Positions 43,113 through 55,002 of a DNA stretch of 64,000 nt are shown here, piece by piece (the first letter of the stretch is position 1; every line of letters starts with the position of its first letter). The position numbers and the translations under genes are program-made. Under the pieces are notes generated by a model that saw only the letters and a program-made list of their open reading frames with translations, did not search any database and had not been told where the DNA came from. The DNA is from an uncultured Opitutales bacterium (GTDB lineage: Bacteria > Verrucomicrobiota > Verrucomicrobiia > Opitutales > Intestinicryptomonadaceae): assembly GCA_900545715.1 (NCBI GenBank), contig URAJ01000009.1:1-64000 (forward strand). Reading direction: 5' to 3'.

Positions 43113-45173
43113 GTGCAGTCATGGCACATAACGCAAGACTATAAAAAAATGAATCCGGAATCAATAGATCGCCTTATAGCTAAAAATCCCAAACTGCGCA
43201 ACAAGCGCCAAAAACTTGAACAAATGCACGACGGCGCATATTGCATGCACGGCAGCTGGGGTTTCGGCCGCATCGTATCTTACGACGAAGCTTCTAAAAA
43301 GCTCATTATCGATTTTGAAGGAAAACCGGGCCATAAAATGGATCCGGTCTTCTGCGTTGATAAACTCGAAGTGCTCGACGACGACAACCTCCTCGTCCGC
43401 TACCGCACCGACCGCGAAAACCTCGAAAAAGAAATGAAGGATAGCGGCGAATTTGTGGTTTCTTACCTCGAGAAAAAACCGGATATGTCGGCAAGCCCTA
43501 TCGAGCTCGAAACTGTATTCAAACAGCTCTTCGGGTATGTCGCTGAAAACCCGTCCATTTCTGAAAAAGAACTTGCGGAAAAAAACAAGGCCGCCGAAAA
43601 AGCATACAGGTCTTGGTGGAATAAGGCAAAAGAAGCCCTGTTTAGAAATCCGCGCGTGGCTTGCCCGAAAGTCAAAGGAGAATCTTATTGCCTGCGCGCT
43701 AAAGAGGAAGAAATGAAGCCGGAACAGGAAGTCTTGCGCGAATACTTCCTCAACAGAGAACCCAAGAAAAAAATACTACTTGCGGAAAAACTTTATAAGA
43801 CGGCTACCGACGACAGCGTCGAAGAAATTAAAGCCGACCTCCCCAAAATTAAAGAAGAATTGACCGAGGCCATTAAAAAAGCGCGTTCCCTAAACGACGC
43901 CGACAGGCTCCACGGGATATGGGTAAGAAACAATCTCGTCCGCTATCTCTATCCGGGCGAAGAAGAAAAAGTCGAAGAAATTGCCCCGCGAAGCAAAGAT
44001 ATAATCCTTGCGGCAGTTGAACGCGACCCCAAAGACGGACTCAACAACCTTGCCAAAAATCTCCCGTCTTCCTACCTCGAGCGCTTCCTCGACCTTCTAA
44101 CCCGCATATTTGTGGAAGATTGGCGCGACCGCATTATAGACCTCCTCAAATACAGCGAAGGCCGCTTTACAAAAGAGTGCGTAGATTTCCTCCTAAGCTG
44201 GGACGTATCTAAAAATTCGCACTTCGTAAAAGGCGCGGAAATCCCCGACGACGGCAAGGGCGTCACTTCGCGCCAACTTATAAAAGACTGCCTCAAAAGG
44301 TGGCTCGAAGAACAGACCTTGCGCGGGCCGGTAATTTTGTGGATTGTTAAAAACCGCAATGCCGCCGCTTATAAAGACATACTCTCGCCGCTAATCGGCG
44401 AAGACTTGCTTAGCGCGCTGCTCGCCGCGGTTGACGACGAAGCTTTGCAGAGGGAAACCGTTGTGACAACGGCGCGAATAGCCCTCGCCGACGCCCTCAG
44501 CGACGACAAAGACTTGATAAAAGATATGCTCGAAAATTCGACCGCCGATACGGCGCGCGACTTGGCGCAGACCCTTTTGTTGAACCAGGGCTTTGAAGAC
44601 CTTACGAAGAAGTCGATTCTCGCAAGAATAATAAAAGTTTTCCCGAGCGTGCAAACGCTCGTCGCGACAAAATCTTCCGATTCAAAGGAAAAACGTCTGC
44701 TCGTTTCCTCTTGGAGTTTGCAGGCGCGCCGCGAAGAACTCGAAGATATCGTCAAGAATCAACTACCTGCGAGCAAACTTGCAATCGAAGCCGCACGCGA
44801 GCTCGGCGACTTGCGCGAAAACTCGGAATACAAAATGGCACGCGAGCACGACGAAGTTCTTTCCGCACGCCGCGGCCAACTCGAACGCGACATCGCAGGC
44901 GCGGAAGTATTCGACTTCAATTCGACTCCCACCGACAAAGTCGGCATCGGTTCAATCGTCAGCCTTGTCACAAACAAGGGCGAAGAGCTTACCTGCACTA
45001 TTCTCGGCGCGTGGGACAGCGACACTGCAAAGAATATATTCTCCTACCAGACACCCTTGGCGCAGGCGCTGCTTGAACACAAGGTTGGGGACACGGTCGA
45101 GACTAACATCAATGGGCATGCGACACTCTGGACAATCAAGAGCATTTCGCGCTATATTGACACTGTAAAATAG
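43113..45173 (+). CDS. Oversized GreA/GreB-family transcription elongation factor
   Basis: 686 residues from GTG 43113, or 674 from ATG 43149; neither has a strong ribosome site. The C-terminal ~140 residues are GreA-like: coiled-coil with the tip motif GDLRENSEYKMAREHDEVL (acidic D and E needed for RNA-cleavage stimulation) and the FKBP-like domain VGIGSIVSLVTN..., closing with SYQTPLAQALLEHKVGDTV. The first ~530 residues are a mostly helical extension; near its start HGSWGFGRIVSYDEASKKL resembles a small beta-barrel. Long GreA-like proteins of this type occur in Verrucomicrobia and Chlamydiae. It acts on backtracked RNA polymerase; the role of the extension is unknown. A strong terminator follows. 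Confidence 0.85.
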   Translation: MQSWHITQDYKKMNPESIDRLIAKNPKLRNKRQKLEQMHDGAYCMHGSWGFGRIVSYDEASKKLIIDFEGKPGHKMDPVFCVDKLEVLDDDNLLVRYRTDRENLEKEMKDSGEFVVSYLEKKPDMSASPIELETVFKQLFGYVAENPSISEKELAEKNKAAEKAYRSWWNKAKEALFRNPRVACPKVKGESYCLRAKEEEMKPEQEVLREYFLNREPKKKILLAEKLYKTATDDSVEEIKADLPKIKEELTEAIKKARSLNDADRLHGIWVRNNLVRYLYPGEEEKVEEIAPRSKDIILAAVERDPKDGLNNLAKNLPSSYLERFLDLLTRIFVEDWRDRIIDLLKYSEGRFTKECVDFLLSWDVSKNSHFVKGAEIPDDGKGVTSRQLIKDCLKRWLEEQTLRGPVILWIVKNRNAAAYKDILSPLIGEDLLSALLAAVDDEALQRETVVTTARIALADALSDDKDLIKDMLENSTADTARDLAQTLLLNQGFEDLTKKSILARIIKVFPSVQTLVATKSSDSKEKRLLVSSWSLQARREELEDIVKNQLPASKLAIEAARELGDLRENSEYKMAREHDEVLSARRGQLERDIAGAEVFDFNSTPTDKVGIGSIVSLVTNKGEELTCTILGAWDSDTAKNIFSYQTPLAQALLEHKVGDTVETNINGHATLWTIKSISRYIDTVK

Positions 45174-45200
45174 TTCGTAGTTCTGCGAAAATTTTGAGGG

Positions 45201-45231
45201 CGGCTTCGTTAAAAAACGAAGCCGTTTTTTT
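45201..45231 (+). terminator. Terminator of the GreA-family gene
   Basis: CGGCTTCGTT (45201-45210), loop AAAA, AACGAAGCCG (45215-45224), then seven Ts. Confidence 0.92.
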
Positions 45232-45269
45232 GGTTTAAAAAAGAATATTAAAACAAACGCGATTTTAAT

Positions 45270-45285
45270 TGTTCCATATGGAACA
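45270..45285. promoter_or_regulatory. parS-like palindrome with altered centre
   Basis: TGTTCCATATGGAACA is a perfect 16-bp palindrome that differs from the perfect parS copies only in the two centre bases. Intergenic between converging genes. ParB binding is doubtful because the central CG is usually important. Confidence 0.3.
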
Positions 45286-45389
45286 ATTTTTTGGATAAAT
45301 TTTTTGCATTTATTATTTTGAAAAGTATGAGATTCCAACACGACAAATATCTTTGCCACGAAATTTGCGGAACAAATTTTTCAATGAAA

Positions 45390-45417
45390 AAGCCGCTTCT
45401 TTTTTAAGAGGCGGCTT
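45390..45417 (-). terminator. Terminator of the second rhamnosidase gene
   Basis: AAGCCGCTTCTT / AAGAGGCGGCTT with a 4-base loop and a T-run on the minus strand, 33 bases after the stop. Confidence 0.85.
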
Positions 45418-45449
45418 GTAATATTTTGCGAAAATTTAAATTTCCACTT

Positions 45450-47840
45450 TTATATATTTATAGAGTTTTGTCCGCTTTTGAGTTTTGTCTCCTTGCCGTT
45501 GTGGATAAATACTCCGTCAAGCTTTTCGGGAAGGACTACTTTGCCCTCAAGCTTGCCGCCGCTATTCTTCAAAGATACTTCTATAATTCCATTCGGATGG
45601 GGAATCTTTCCATCGACAAATTCGAACTTGCCGAGATTCGGCTCTATCCGCACAGACTTGAAACCGTATTCGCCGGGATTCACACCGCATACGAGCGAAA
45701 GCAAATGATAGTTGGGGCTTGAACTCCACGCATGGCAGTCGGAACGCGTGGGCTCCGGAGTCTCCGCAAAAGTTGTAAGCCCGATGCGTAACATATCGCG
45801 CCATGGATCGAGTGAGTCGGCATACTTATCGGCGGCTCCCACTTTGCGCATAGCCTCGGTCAGGTAAAACCTGTAATAAAACGTGCATTGGTCGAGCGAT
45901 TTGTCGCTGATAATTTTATCGAAAAGCCCGCGCTGTTTCTCGGCGGGTATGGCGTCAGCGAGAATTGCCATTATATTGGCGTGCTGGCTCGATTTTTCCG
46001 CGCCGGCGTAATTCATAAAAAGCCCTTTTGATTCGTCGTAGCAGTTTCTTCTTACAGCGTCGGCGATTTCACGGCTCTTTTGGGCGTATTCGTCGGCTTC
46101 GCGCCCGCATCCCATATAGCGCATTAAGTTTGCGGCGCTTTTTAGAGCGTATGCAAAGTGCAAAGAATTTATCGCCGAAGCGGCGTTTTCCGATTCCGGC
46201 GCGTAGCCGTGCTTCCATGTAGTCACCCAATCTACAAAATTCCAATGGTTTAGCATCGGGCGGAGCATGCCGCTTTTGGGGTCGATTTGTTTGAAGAACC
46301 AGCCGAATACCGCCCGAACTCCGTCTAAATGTTCTTTGACAAATTGCGGGTCGTCGCGGTGCTTTGCAAAATCGTCGAGCATTGAAACCCAATAGAGCGC
46401 AAACGGAGGTATGTATTGTTTGACTCTCGTTGGATAGCGCGACTTCACGAGGCCGTCGGAACCCCTCGAATAGTCGAAGTTTGATATCGCCTGCCTTGCA
46501 AGCCTGTCGTCGCCCGAGACGTACAATGAGATTAGCGCTTGTATTCGCGTATCGCCCACATATTGCAGCTGCTCGTAATAGGGGCAGTCGAAATACGTCT
46601 CGACGGCGCAGAGCCTCGCCGTTCTCCACCCCACATTCCATATGTCCGATACGGACTTGTCGGAAGTTTCAAAGGAGCCTTTCTCCTTAAACGGGTAGCC
46701 GGTAAAAACTCCGTAAAAGTCTTCTATATCGAGCGGCTCATCGGCGGTCTTTATATCGACCGACACATAACGGTAAGTTCGGAACCACAGGGTTGAAAAG
46801 TCGCGCTTTGTTCCGCCGTCCGGCATAAAGACATCGAAAGGCGCGGATTTACTAAAATCGCGGCCTTCTATGGAGTTTCTATTTCCCTTTTTCCCATTCT
46901 TGTCAAAGAGGGCTTCGGCGTATGTCACCTTTACGATAGAACCTTTGCCGCGGCTTGATACAAAATGCACATATGCGTTTGTAAGGAAGTTGTTGTCCAG
47001 TATAAAACTGCATTCCGAGTTTGCCGGAATGGTTAATTTTTCGCCTTTTATAAAGTTAGAAGGTTTTTCTACGCCCGTATATTTACGTATTTCTGAAAGA
47101 CGCATTAATTTTTCTTCCAGTTGTGGAATTTCACGCTTTACGAGCATCCAGTTCTGGTTTTCTCCATAGGGTCCGGTGGCGCTCATTCCTACGGCGATTT
47201 TTTTTGCGTCAGCCCACGATGAGTCGTCGAAGTCTTCGGAAGTCCAACCCCAGTCGTACTTTGAACCGTCAATAGCGTCGGTCGTGCCGGTAAAGCTGAA
47301 ATTGTTTACTCCTTTAAATCCGCGCTGTTCAGGCCTTGAATAGGCGGAGGAAACTTTTACTTTCCAATCAACAGGGGTTGCTATAAATTCTTCGGCCTTT
47401 GTTGCGCCGTCTAAAATGAATCCAGTCCTGTTGGTCACTTGCGCGGCAGGCGCAAATTCGGCGTAATTCCACACGAGGGCGGCGATTGTGTTTTTGCCCT
47501 TTTTTAAGTATGGGGATATGTCTATTGTGTCGTACCTCCAATGTTCAATATCGCCGCGCGCGGGGCCGGTTGCTATGGATTTCCCGTTTACATAAAGCCG
47601 AAAGCGGTTGTCGGCGGATACGTTTATCTCGAATTTTTCGGGTTTTTCGGGCAATTCAAAAGTCCGGCGAAAGTGCAATATTTCGTATCTTTTGCCGTCC
47701 GATTCCGGAGTGGAGCACCATGATGCATTCCACGTTTTGTTTCCCGTTGAAAATGGATATTTATATTGGGCTGCAGAAAGGGTTACGTTCGCCCCAAAAA
47801 TAAATGCCGCCAAAGTTAAGCAGAATGCAAATTTTTTCAT
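45450..47840 (-). CDS. Secreted alpha-L-rhamnosidase-like glycoside hydrolase (GH78-like)
   Basis: 796 residues. Signal peptide about 1-23 (MKKFAFCLTLAAFIFGANVT). N-terminal beta-sandwich with DNRFRLYVNGKSIATGPARG (about 75-95), a middle domain with WFRTYRYVSVDI, and an (alpha/alpha)6 barrel from about 395. The barrel carries DCPYYEQLQYVGDTRIQ at the place where classical GH78 enzymes have DCPQRDERLGW: the acidic Glu is kept, but the context is that of the other GH78 subgroup. C-terminal beta domain ends KLKSGQNSINI. It likely releases L-rhamnose from pectin or glycosides. Monocistronic. Confidence 0.85.
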   Translation of the reverse strand: MKKFAFCLTLAAFIFGANVTLSAAQYKYPFSTGNKTWNASWCSTPESDGKRYEILHFRRTFELPEKPEKFEINVSADNRFRLYVNGKSIATGPARGDIEHWRYDTIDISPYLKKGKNTIAALVWNYAEFAPAAQVTNRTGFILDGATKAEEFIATPVDWKVKVSSAYSRPEQRGFKGVNNFSFTGTTDAIDGSKYDWGWTSEDFDDSSWADAKKIAVGMSATGPYGENQNWMLVKREIPQLEEKLMRLSEIRKYTGVEKPSNFIKGEKLTIPANSECSFILDNNFLTNAYVHFVSSRGKGSIVKVTYAEALFDKNGKKGNRNSIEGRDFSKSAPFDVFMPDGGTKRDFSTLWFRTYRYVSVDIKTADEPLDIEDFYGVFTGYPFKEKGSFETSDKSVSDIWNVGWRTARLCAVETYFDCPYYEQLQYVGDTRIQALISLYVSGDDRLARQAISNFDYSRGSDGLVKSRYPTRVKQYIPPFALYWVSMLDDFAKHRDDPQFVKEHLDGVRAVFGWFFKQIDPKSGMLRPMLNHWNFVDWVTTWKHGYAPESENAASAINSLHFAYALKSAANLMRYMGCGREADEYAQKSREIADAVRRNCYDESKGLFMNYAGAEKSSQHANIMAILADAIPAEKQRGLFDKIISDKSLDQCTFYYRFYLTEAMRKVGAADKYADSLDPWRDMLRIGLTTFAETPEPTRSDCHAWSSSPNYHLLSLVCGVNPGEYGFKSVRIEPNLGKFEFVDGKIPHPNGIIEVSLKNSGGKLEGKVVLPEKLDGVFIHNGKETKLKSGQNSINI

Positions 47841-47895
47841 GAAAACAAAAATATCATCAAAAAACCAAATGTTTCAATAGTAATTTAAATAAAAA

Positions 47896-47919
47896 AGCCC
47901 CGCCGATAAAAGCGGGACT
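47896..47919 (-). terminator. Terminator of the thioredoxin-like gene
   Basis: AGCCCCGC / GCGGGACT hairpin (one mismatch) with a T-run on the minus strand, 40 bases downstream of the stop. Confidence 0.75.
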
Positions 47920-47958
47920 CTTACACATCAAACAGCGAATATAATAATATAAAACCGA

Positions 47959-48465
47959 CTATTTGTCGAAAGTTTCAATAACCTCAATGAGCTCTTGTGG
48001 AGTCTTGGTCTGCAAACCTTCCAGAATTTTAACCTTATCCGTCTTTGGGTTTATTATAACGATTGTCGGGAAGTAGCGCAGTCTGTATTTTTCCGCAAGT
48101 TCGAGCATTTTCTTTGCGTTTTTCTTGTCGGCAGGTTCTCCGCCGCGTTTAAAATCCGCGAGCACTACATGCAATTTCTCATTTGCGTATTTTGCAAATT
48201 CGTCTGTCCCCACCACAAATTTATGCAACATCTTGCACGGCGGGCACCAATCGAGCCCCGCAAATTCAAGCATTAACTTTTTCCCTTCCTTCTTGGCTGC
48301 CTCATACGCCTTGTCGAAGTCGGTTTCCGACTTCAATACCGCTGCTTTTACTTCGGATTTTGCGGGTTTGGGCGCTTCCTGCGCATGCAATATGCCGGCC
48401 GTTACAAATACAAAAAACGACAATAGCGCCGCCAAAAGATATGAATTCTTGCTGATTTTTTTCAT
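47959..48465 (-). CDS. Exported thioredoxin-fold protein
   Basis: 168 residues. Signal peptide or anchor about 1-28 (YLLAALLSFFVFVTAGILHA). Thioredoxin fold from about 45 with active site LDWCPPCKMLHKF (CPPC) and the cis-Pro region RYFPTIVIINP. A periplasmic thiol oxidoreductase, probably reducing or isomerising disulfides of exported proteins; the CPPC dipeptide is uncommon, most family members have CGPC. Not in an operon with cytochrome c biogenesis genes, so a redox partner is not evident. Confidence 0.85.
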   Translation of the reverse strand: MKKISKNSYLLAALLSFFVFVTAGILHAQEAPKPAKSEVKAAVLKSETDFDKAYEAAKKEGKKLMLEFAGLDWCPPCKMLHKFVVGTDEFAKYANEKLHVVLADFKRGGEPADKKNAKKMLELAEKYRLRYFPTIVIINPKTDKVKILEGLQTKTPQELIEVIETFDK

Positions 48466-48570
48466 GTCTGCCTTTATTTAGAGAATGTTTATTTAGACTC
48501 TTTCTGATAAAATATGTTCTGTAGATTCGGCAATTACTTTTAACTTCGTCAGTATTTAGAAAAAATAAAG

Positions 48571-49152
48571 CTATTTTTCAAAAAGGCTCATTTGCGCGCC
48601 GCGCAGCAACCCGTAATTTTTCAGAATCCTCAACATCTGCATTAAATCGCTCTTTACGTAATTTGTATTTGGCTCAACCGAATCTATTAGCCATCTCAAC
48701 ATTTGCGGAAATGTCACCGCTCCGTCTATTCCGCGCGAGCGCATTGCAGCTATGCTCTTTTGCTTTTCTGCGCGAGATTTTGGCAAGTCGGCAACAGCAA
48801 CTATTTTCATAATTCCGTCTTTATCGCCAAAAAAGTCTTCAGCTTTCTTAACGGCTGACTTCTGGACAAAATCGAAGATGCCGCCTTTTGATGCATTTAT
48901 CATATTTTCGGTGAAGTTTGCCGTGTGCCATGCCTTTACCGCGACTATTGCGCGGCGGCATTTTCTGAGTTCAGCAGGCGTCATTAAAAAGGCGGGCTCG
49001 CCCTCGGAGGGGTTTGGATTTTCCACAAAGAAATCTATATTTTCGTCGGCCCTCTTTTTGCGGGATTGGACTTGGTATTTATTTGCCTGGCAAACGAGAA
49101 ACCCATTCGCTTCAAAATACTCCCTAACTATATTTTCATCAATGCCTGCCAT
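48571..49152 (-). CDS. Conserved-looking hypothetical protein, possible nuclease-like fold
   Basis: 193 residues, cytoplasmic, not recognised with certainty. The N-terminal half (VREYFEANGFLVCQANKYQV, then ENIDFFVENP and AIVAVKAWHT) has the strand pattern and spacing of a PD-(D/E)xK fold, with D in NID and K in VAVKAW, but the middle acidic residue of the E-x-K pair is replaced by Val-Ala. The C-terminal half is helical (MLRWLIDSVEPNTNYVKSDL). Likely a lineage-specific core gene. It ends 5 bases before the short gap to the thioredoxin gene start region and has its own start at 49152. Confidence 0.5.
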   Translation of the reverse strand: MAGIDENIVREYFEANGFLVCQANKYQVQSRKKRADENIDFFVENPNPSEGEPAFLMTPAELRKCRRAIVAVKAWHTANFTENMINASKGGIFDFVQKSAVKKAEDFFGDKDGIMKIVAVADLPKSRAEKQKSIAAMRSRGIDGAVTFPQMLRWLIDSVEPNTNYVKSDLMQMLRILKNYGLLRGAQMSLFEK

Positions 49153-49297
49153 ATTTTATAGCCTATTTTATCTGCGCTTTTGGTTCAAGCAAAAATAAAA
49201 GAGACGCTATTTGCAATTTTTAACTGTTTGATTAATTTTACTCAAAAATTTATTGATTCGATTGGTACTTTTAATAAAAAAATTCTATTCTTTACCT

Positions 49298-50719
49298 ATG
49301 AAAACTAAAACATTATCATCTAAAAAGATATCATCTTCCATTCCGTTAATTAAAAATGCTCTAACCGGAATGCTTCTGAGCGGTGCAATGTTTGTATCCT
49401 CTTTTTCAACTTTCGCACAAGAATCAACTGATTATTATTGGCGCGGCGAAGGTTGGGGCTTCGATTTTAATTCGGAAACCCCCTCTTTGTGGAAAACCGA
49501 CGCATCGGGCACAGTTTCCCATCAGACGGTTCCTTCTGAAACATCGAACATCTTTTTCGATGTCAATAACCCAAGTATGAAGCACGTCAGAATGGACCAA
49601 ACAATAAGTGGCCTAAAAGTAAATTCAGTCACTGCGACAGTTGCCACTGAGATTAACATGACAAAACCGATGTCTGTTATTTCGGATTGGTCAAGCTATG
49701 TAAATGCAGATGCAAAATATGTTCCCACTTATGCTGCAGATTATGCTTCGTCAAAATCAGTTAGAATTGTAGCTGATAATGTGGATTTTCTATCGGTAGG
49801 CGGGAATATGACCCTCACGACAGACAAGTATTTTAATTCACGTTTCCGTCTTGGCTATTTGCAAGCTACTTCCGCTTATACTTTAACTGTTGGAGGTGCG
49901 CTCAACTTTGTTAAAAACGGCGCAGACACTGTCGGGTACCACGCCTTTGACATGATTGCTTCCGACAGCAATACAGGAACTTTGTTTGACCTTGATATTG
50001 GAGGATTGAATTCGAGCGGCAAAGCCGTTTACATGACGACCGCTAAAAACGGGACTGTCGGAATAAACTTTAACAATAATTCCTCCGGCGTATTTGCAGG
50101 CGGCTCTTTTGAGGGCGTCTTCGCAACGGAAAACGGCGTAAGTTCCCAGCTAAATATAAACATGAATGGCAGCGGCACGCAATCCATTACCATATACAAG
50201 GCAGCCAACGGCAGCCAACATGGTTTTGAAAACGATTTGGACGGGAAAAAAGATATGAGCATTGGCATTGTCACTGTATACAGCGGCAAGTTTATAATGA
50301 ATACGGAAGTTTCCGTTGAGAACCTCTATTTATATGGCGGGACGCTTCAATTCTCGTCTCCGGAAAAAGTCGGCGGGCTGATGATAGACAGTGGAGACAG
50401 TGTGACGTTGCTGTTTGATGGCACTATAAAAACCGGAGACTTGTTTATTGGAGCGAATCCGATAGATATAGTATTTTCGGCGGAAGATCTTACCTCGCAG
50501 AAAATAACTGTTTTTGAGTTTGATTACTTGGCAGAAAACATTGATGTTGAAAGCGTCTTTACGGCGTATGATGAATCCGGAAAGATTCTTGGAGGCGAAT
50601 TTGAATTGGTAGTTGAAGGCGATGCGGGAAGCCTCATTTACACTGTTCCGGAACCGGAAGCAATCGCGGCGCTGTTTGGAATTGCGGCTCTTGTTTTCGC
50701 GCTGCGCCGCAGAAAATAA
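49298..50719 (+). CDS. Secreted PEP-CTERM-type beta-rich protein
   Basis: 473 residues from MKTKTLSSKKISSS at 49298 (an upstream ATG at 49253 adds 15). Signal peptide about 1-40 ending SFSTFAQES. The body is repetitive, Ser/Thr/Gly/Asn-rich beta sequence without cysteines, as in autotransporter-like or surface beta-solenoid proteins. The C-terminus has the PEP-CTERM sorting pattern: VPEPEAIAAL, a hydrophobic segment, then RRRK. Such proteins are processed by an exosortase and linked to surface or exopolysaccharide structures in Verrucomicrobia. Role unknown. A strong terminator follows. Confidence 0.82.
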   Translation: MKTKTLSSKKISSSIPLIKNALTGMLLSGAMFVSSFSTFAQESTDYYWRGEGWGFDFNSETPSLWKTDASGTVSHQTVPSETSNIFFDVNNPSMKHVRMDQTISGLKVNSVTATVATEINMTKPMSVISDWSSYVNADAKYVPTYAADYASSKSVRIVADNVDFLSVGGNMTLTTDKYFNSRFRLGYLQATSAYTLTVGGALNFVKNGADTVGYHAFDMIASDSNTGTLFDLDIGGLNSSGKAVYMTTAKNGTVGINFNNNSSGVFAGGSFEGVFATENGVSSQLNINMNGSGTQSITIYKAANGSQHGFENDLDGKKDMSIGIVTVYSGKFIMNTEVSVENLYLYGGTLQFSSPEKVGGLMIDSGDSVTLLFDGTIKTGDLFIGANPIDIVFSAEDLTSQKITVFEFDYLAENIDVESVFTAYDESGKILGGEFELVVEGDAGSLIYTVPEPEAIAALFGIAALVFALRRRK

Positions 50720-50739
50720 AATTCCTTTCTCCTTCCAAC

Positions 50740-50768
50740 GGCGAATCCTATCCGGATTCGCCTTTTTT
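50740..50768 (+). terminator. Terminator of the PEP-CTERM gene
   Basis: GGCGAATCC (50740-50748) / GGATTCGCC (50754-50762), then six Ts. Confidence 0.9.
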
Positions 50769-51030
50769 ATTGGCGCATGCGGATATTCTTATCAACAAAG
50801 AGGGCCAGGTTTATCTTTTTGTGTAGATGCAATCCCGAATGCTTTTTTTCCCATTCCGATTTCTCCGCTTGACGCTTTCCGCTCGGAAGCTGAAATAAAG
50901 TCGGCATATATTTGAAGCTCGGCGCACTTTTTAATTCGTTTTAAAAATTATATAATTAACTTTTTTTACGGTGGTGCACTTTGGCATAGCGAGACGAGAT
51001 AATATGCCAGTTAATTTAAATAGTATGTAC

Positions 51031-51058
51031 GCAAAAAAAAGCGCGCAAAATGCGCGCT
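51031..51058 (-). terminator. Terminator of the 312-residue secreted protein gene
   Basis: AGCGCGCA / TGCGCGCT with a 3-base loop and eight Ts on the minus strand. Confidence 0.88.
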
Positions 51059-51098
51059 CTATAAATTTTTTCTATATGTGTTGGTATTAGCTTTTTAC

Positions 51099-52037
51099 CT
51101 ATTTGATAGTAAGGATAACGTTTTTGTCAGACTTGGAATGGCGGCCGACTTCTCCCTCGGTTATCGTTGCCTTTAAGTTGCCTACATTTACCGTTTGCCC
51201 AAGAGAATACGGATTACCGTTTACCGTAAAGTGTGTAAGCTTTCCAAGTTGGCTCTGCTTATTGGCAAATTCTATCAAAACATAAGTTCCCTTTTTTATC
51301 TTAGGTGTTATTTTAAGCTCAAAATCGCATCCGGTAAAATCGGTGTCGGATCCAAATTTTAGCGCGGGAACTTTTCCGTCTTCCTCTATCATCTGAATCT
51401 TAAATGCCCATTGCTCGGGCTTTTCAGCAAATATTGTGTCCAAAACAGTTCCTTCCCCAAAGGTAGCAACCGTCTTGCCTTCCAATATGAGAGTGAATCC
51501 GCCGCGTGTGCTCGAATTTACCAACGGGTGGACTGGTATTATGCAACCCATTGCCCCCGCCATATTAAATTGCGTATTCTTAAGCCTCATTATGCCGTTG
51601 CCTATGCCGCGGTGCCCATCCCAATAGCCTATTGAAAGATTGCCGCCAAATTCCATATTGCAATCTTCAAATGAAACTGTCGTGGTTCCGCCGCCGGGTA
51701 TGCTTGTCCCAAGCCCGCGCTTGACTTTTATCGTCCTTCCCTTCGCGGTAATTGTAGATCCGTCGCCGTTTGATATCGCGCCAACATTCACGTTTGCGTC
51801 TATGTCCAACTTATACGATCCATATCTCGTCGCAAGAGTATCGTTTGTGCCGGGCTTCGACGGCAACGGCGGCGTTTCAAAATCTCCGCTGCTCCCCCAC
51901 GTGCATGTGGAGTACTTCATCGTCTTTTCCTCTTCTGTCTCGGGATTCCTCTTGCCCGCATAGTAGGTCAAAGCAAATGCGTTCGCGCAAGATGCCAATA
52001 ATATGGCGCAAAGTTTTATTGCATTTATTGTTTTCAT
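51099..52037 (-). CDS. Secreted beta-solenoid-like protein of unknown function
   Basis: 312 residues. Signal peptide about 1-22 (AIKLCAILLASCANAFA). Mature part is glycine/threonine-rich with repeated short strands (NVNVGAISNGDGSTITAKG, MEFGGNLSIGYWDG), like single-repeat autotransporter-type passenger sequences. It has no PEP-CTERM tail, although it resembles the body of the protein encoded at 49298. A secreted or cell-surface role is likely; no enzyme motif seen. Confidence 0.65.
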   Translation of the reverse strand: MKTINAIKLCAILLASCANAFALTYYAGKRNPETEEEKTMKYSTCTWGSSGDFETPPLPSKPGTNDTLATRYGSYKLDIDANVNVGAISNGDGSTITAKGRTIKVKRGLGTSIPGGGTTTVSFEDCNMEFGGNLSIGYWDGHRGIGNGIMRLKNTQFNMAGAMGCIIPVHPLVNSSTRGGFTLILEGKTVATFGEGTVLDTIFAEKPEQWAFKIQMIEEDGKVPALKFGSDTDFTGCDFELKITPKIKKGTYVLIEFANKQSQLGKLTHFTVNGNPYSLGQTVNVGNLKATITEGEVGRHSKSDKNVILTIK

Positions 52038-52248
52038 TGATGGAGCGTATAAATAAATTTCCCATTAGACGAAGCGCTTCGCGCAACCACGCCTTTTTCT
52101 CTATTTCATTTTTATGTTTTTTTTACTCGTGTCAAGAAGCTTATTGTATCCTATCCCCCACTTAAAGCGGGCAAATCGCGCTTTGCTTCAAGTCACTTTT
52201 ATATGGCACAAATTACGCGACAATTTAGGCGCACTTTGCCGCGCTAAT

Positions 52249-52670
52249 TTATGACCTCTTGCGGCGGCTCTTTGCAAGCAGCCCGGCTATCGCCACGCGC
52301 GCGCGCGATTCCAATCTCTCTATCTCGTCGGGATCGACATTCGCGCTCTTTGCCTCCTCCAACGCCTTCTCAGCCGCTTCGCGCGCCTTCTGCATTTCAT
52401 CTTCGTCGAATCTCTGCACGTCTATCGCCGACTCCGTAAGAACAGAAACCGTGTCCGCTATACAGCGCGCGTATCCGGTGTCCACAGCTATGCTTTCTTC
52501 GCTTCCGCCGCTTATCGCAAGCACTGCCCCTGCGTCAAGTATCGTAATTAACGGTATGTGCCCAGGCAATATCTGTATCTCGCCGTCGCTCGCCGGCAGC
52601 GTCACGGCGTCCAATTCGCCCTTGCGATACACCACTCCGACGGGCGTCACTATTTCAAGCGTAAGCGACA

Positions 52671-52671
<1 letters not shown>
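52249..52671 (-). CDS. atpC: F1 ATP synthase epsilon subunit
   Basis: 140 residues, normal length. N-terminal beta-sandwich (LTLEIVTPVGVVYRKGELDAV, LPGHIPLITIL) followed by the two-helix C-terminal domain (EMQKAREAAEKALEEAKSAN). Part of the central stalk; its helices can inhibit ATP hydrolysis. The ATG overlaps the atpD stop by one base (TAATG). Last gene of the atp operon. Confidence 0.95.
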
Positions 52672-54996
<2,325 letters not shown>

Positions 54997-55002
54997 AGGC
55001 TA

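Larger units (their letters stand above)
50720..51098. other. Intergenic region between converging secreted-protein genes
   Basis: 379 bases holding the two terminators listed here and otherwise nothing recognisable. Confidence 0.6.
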
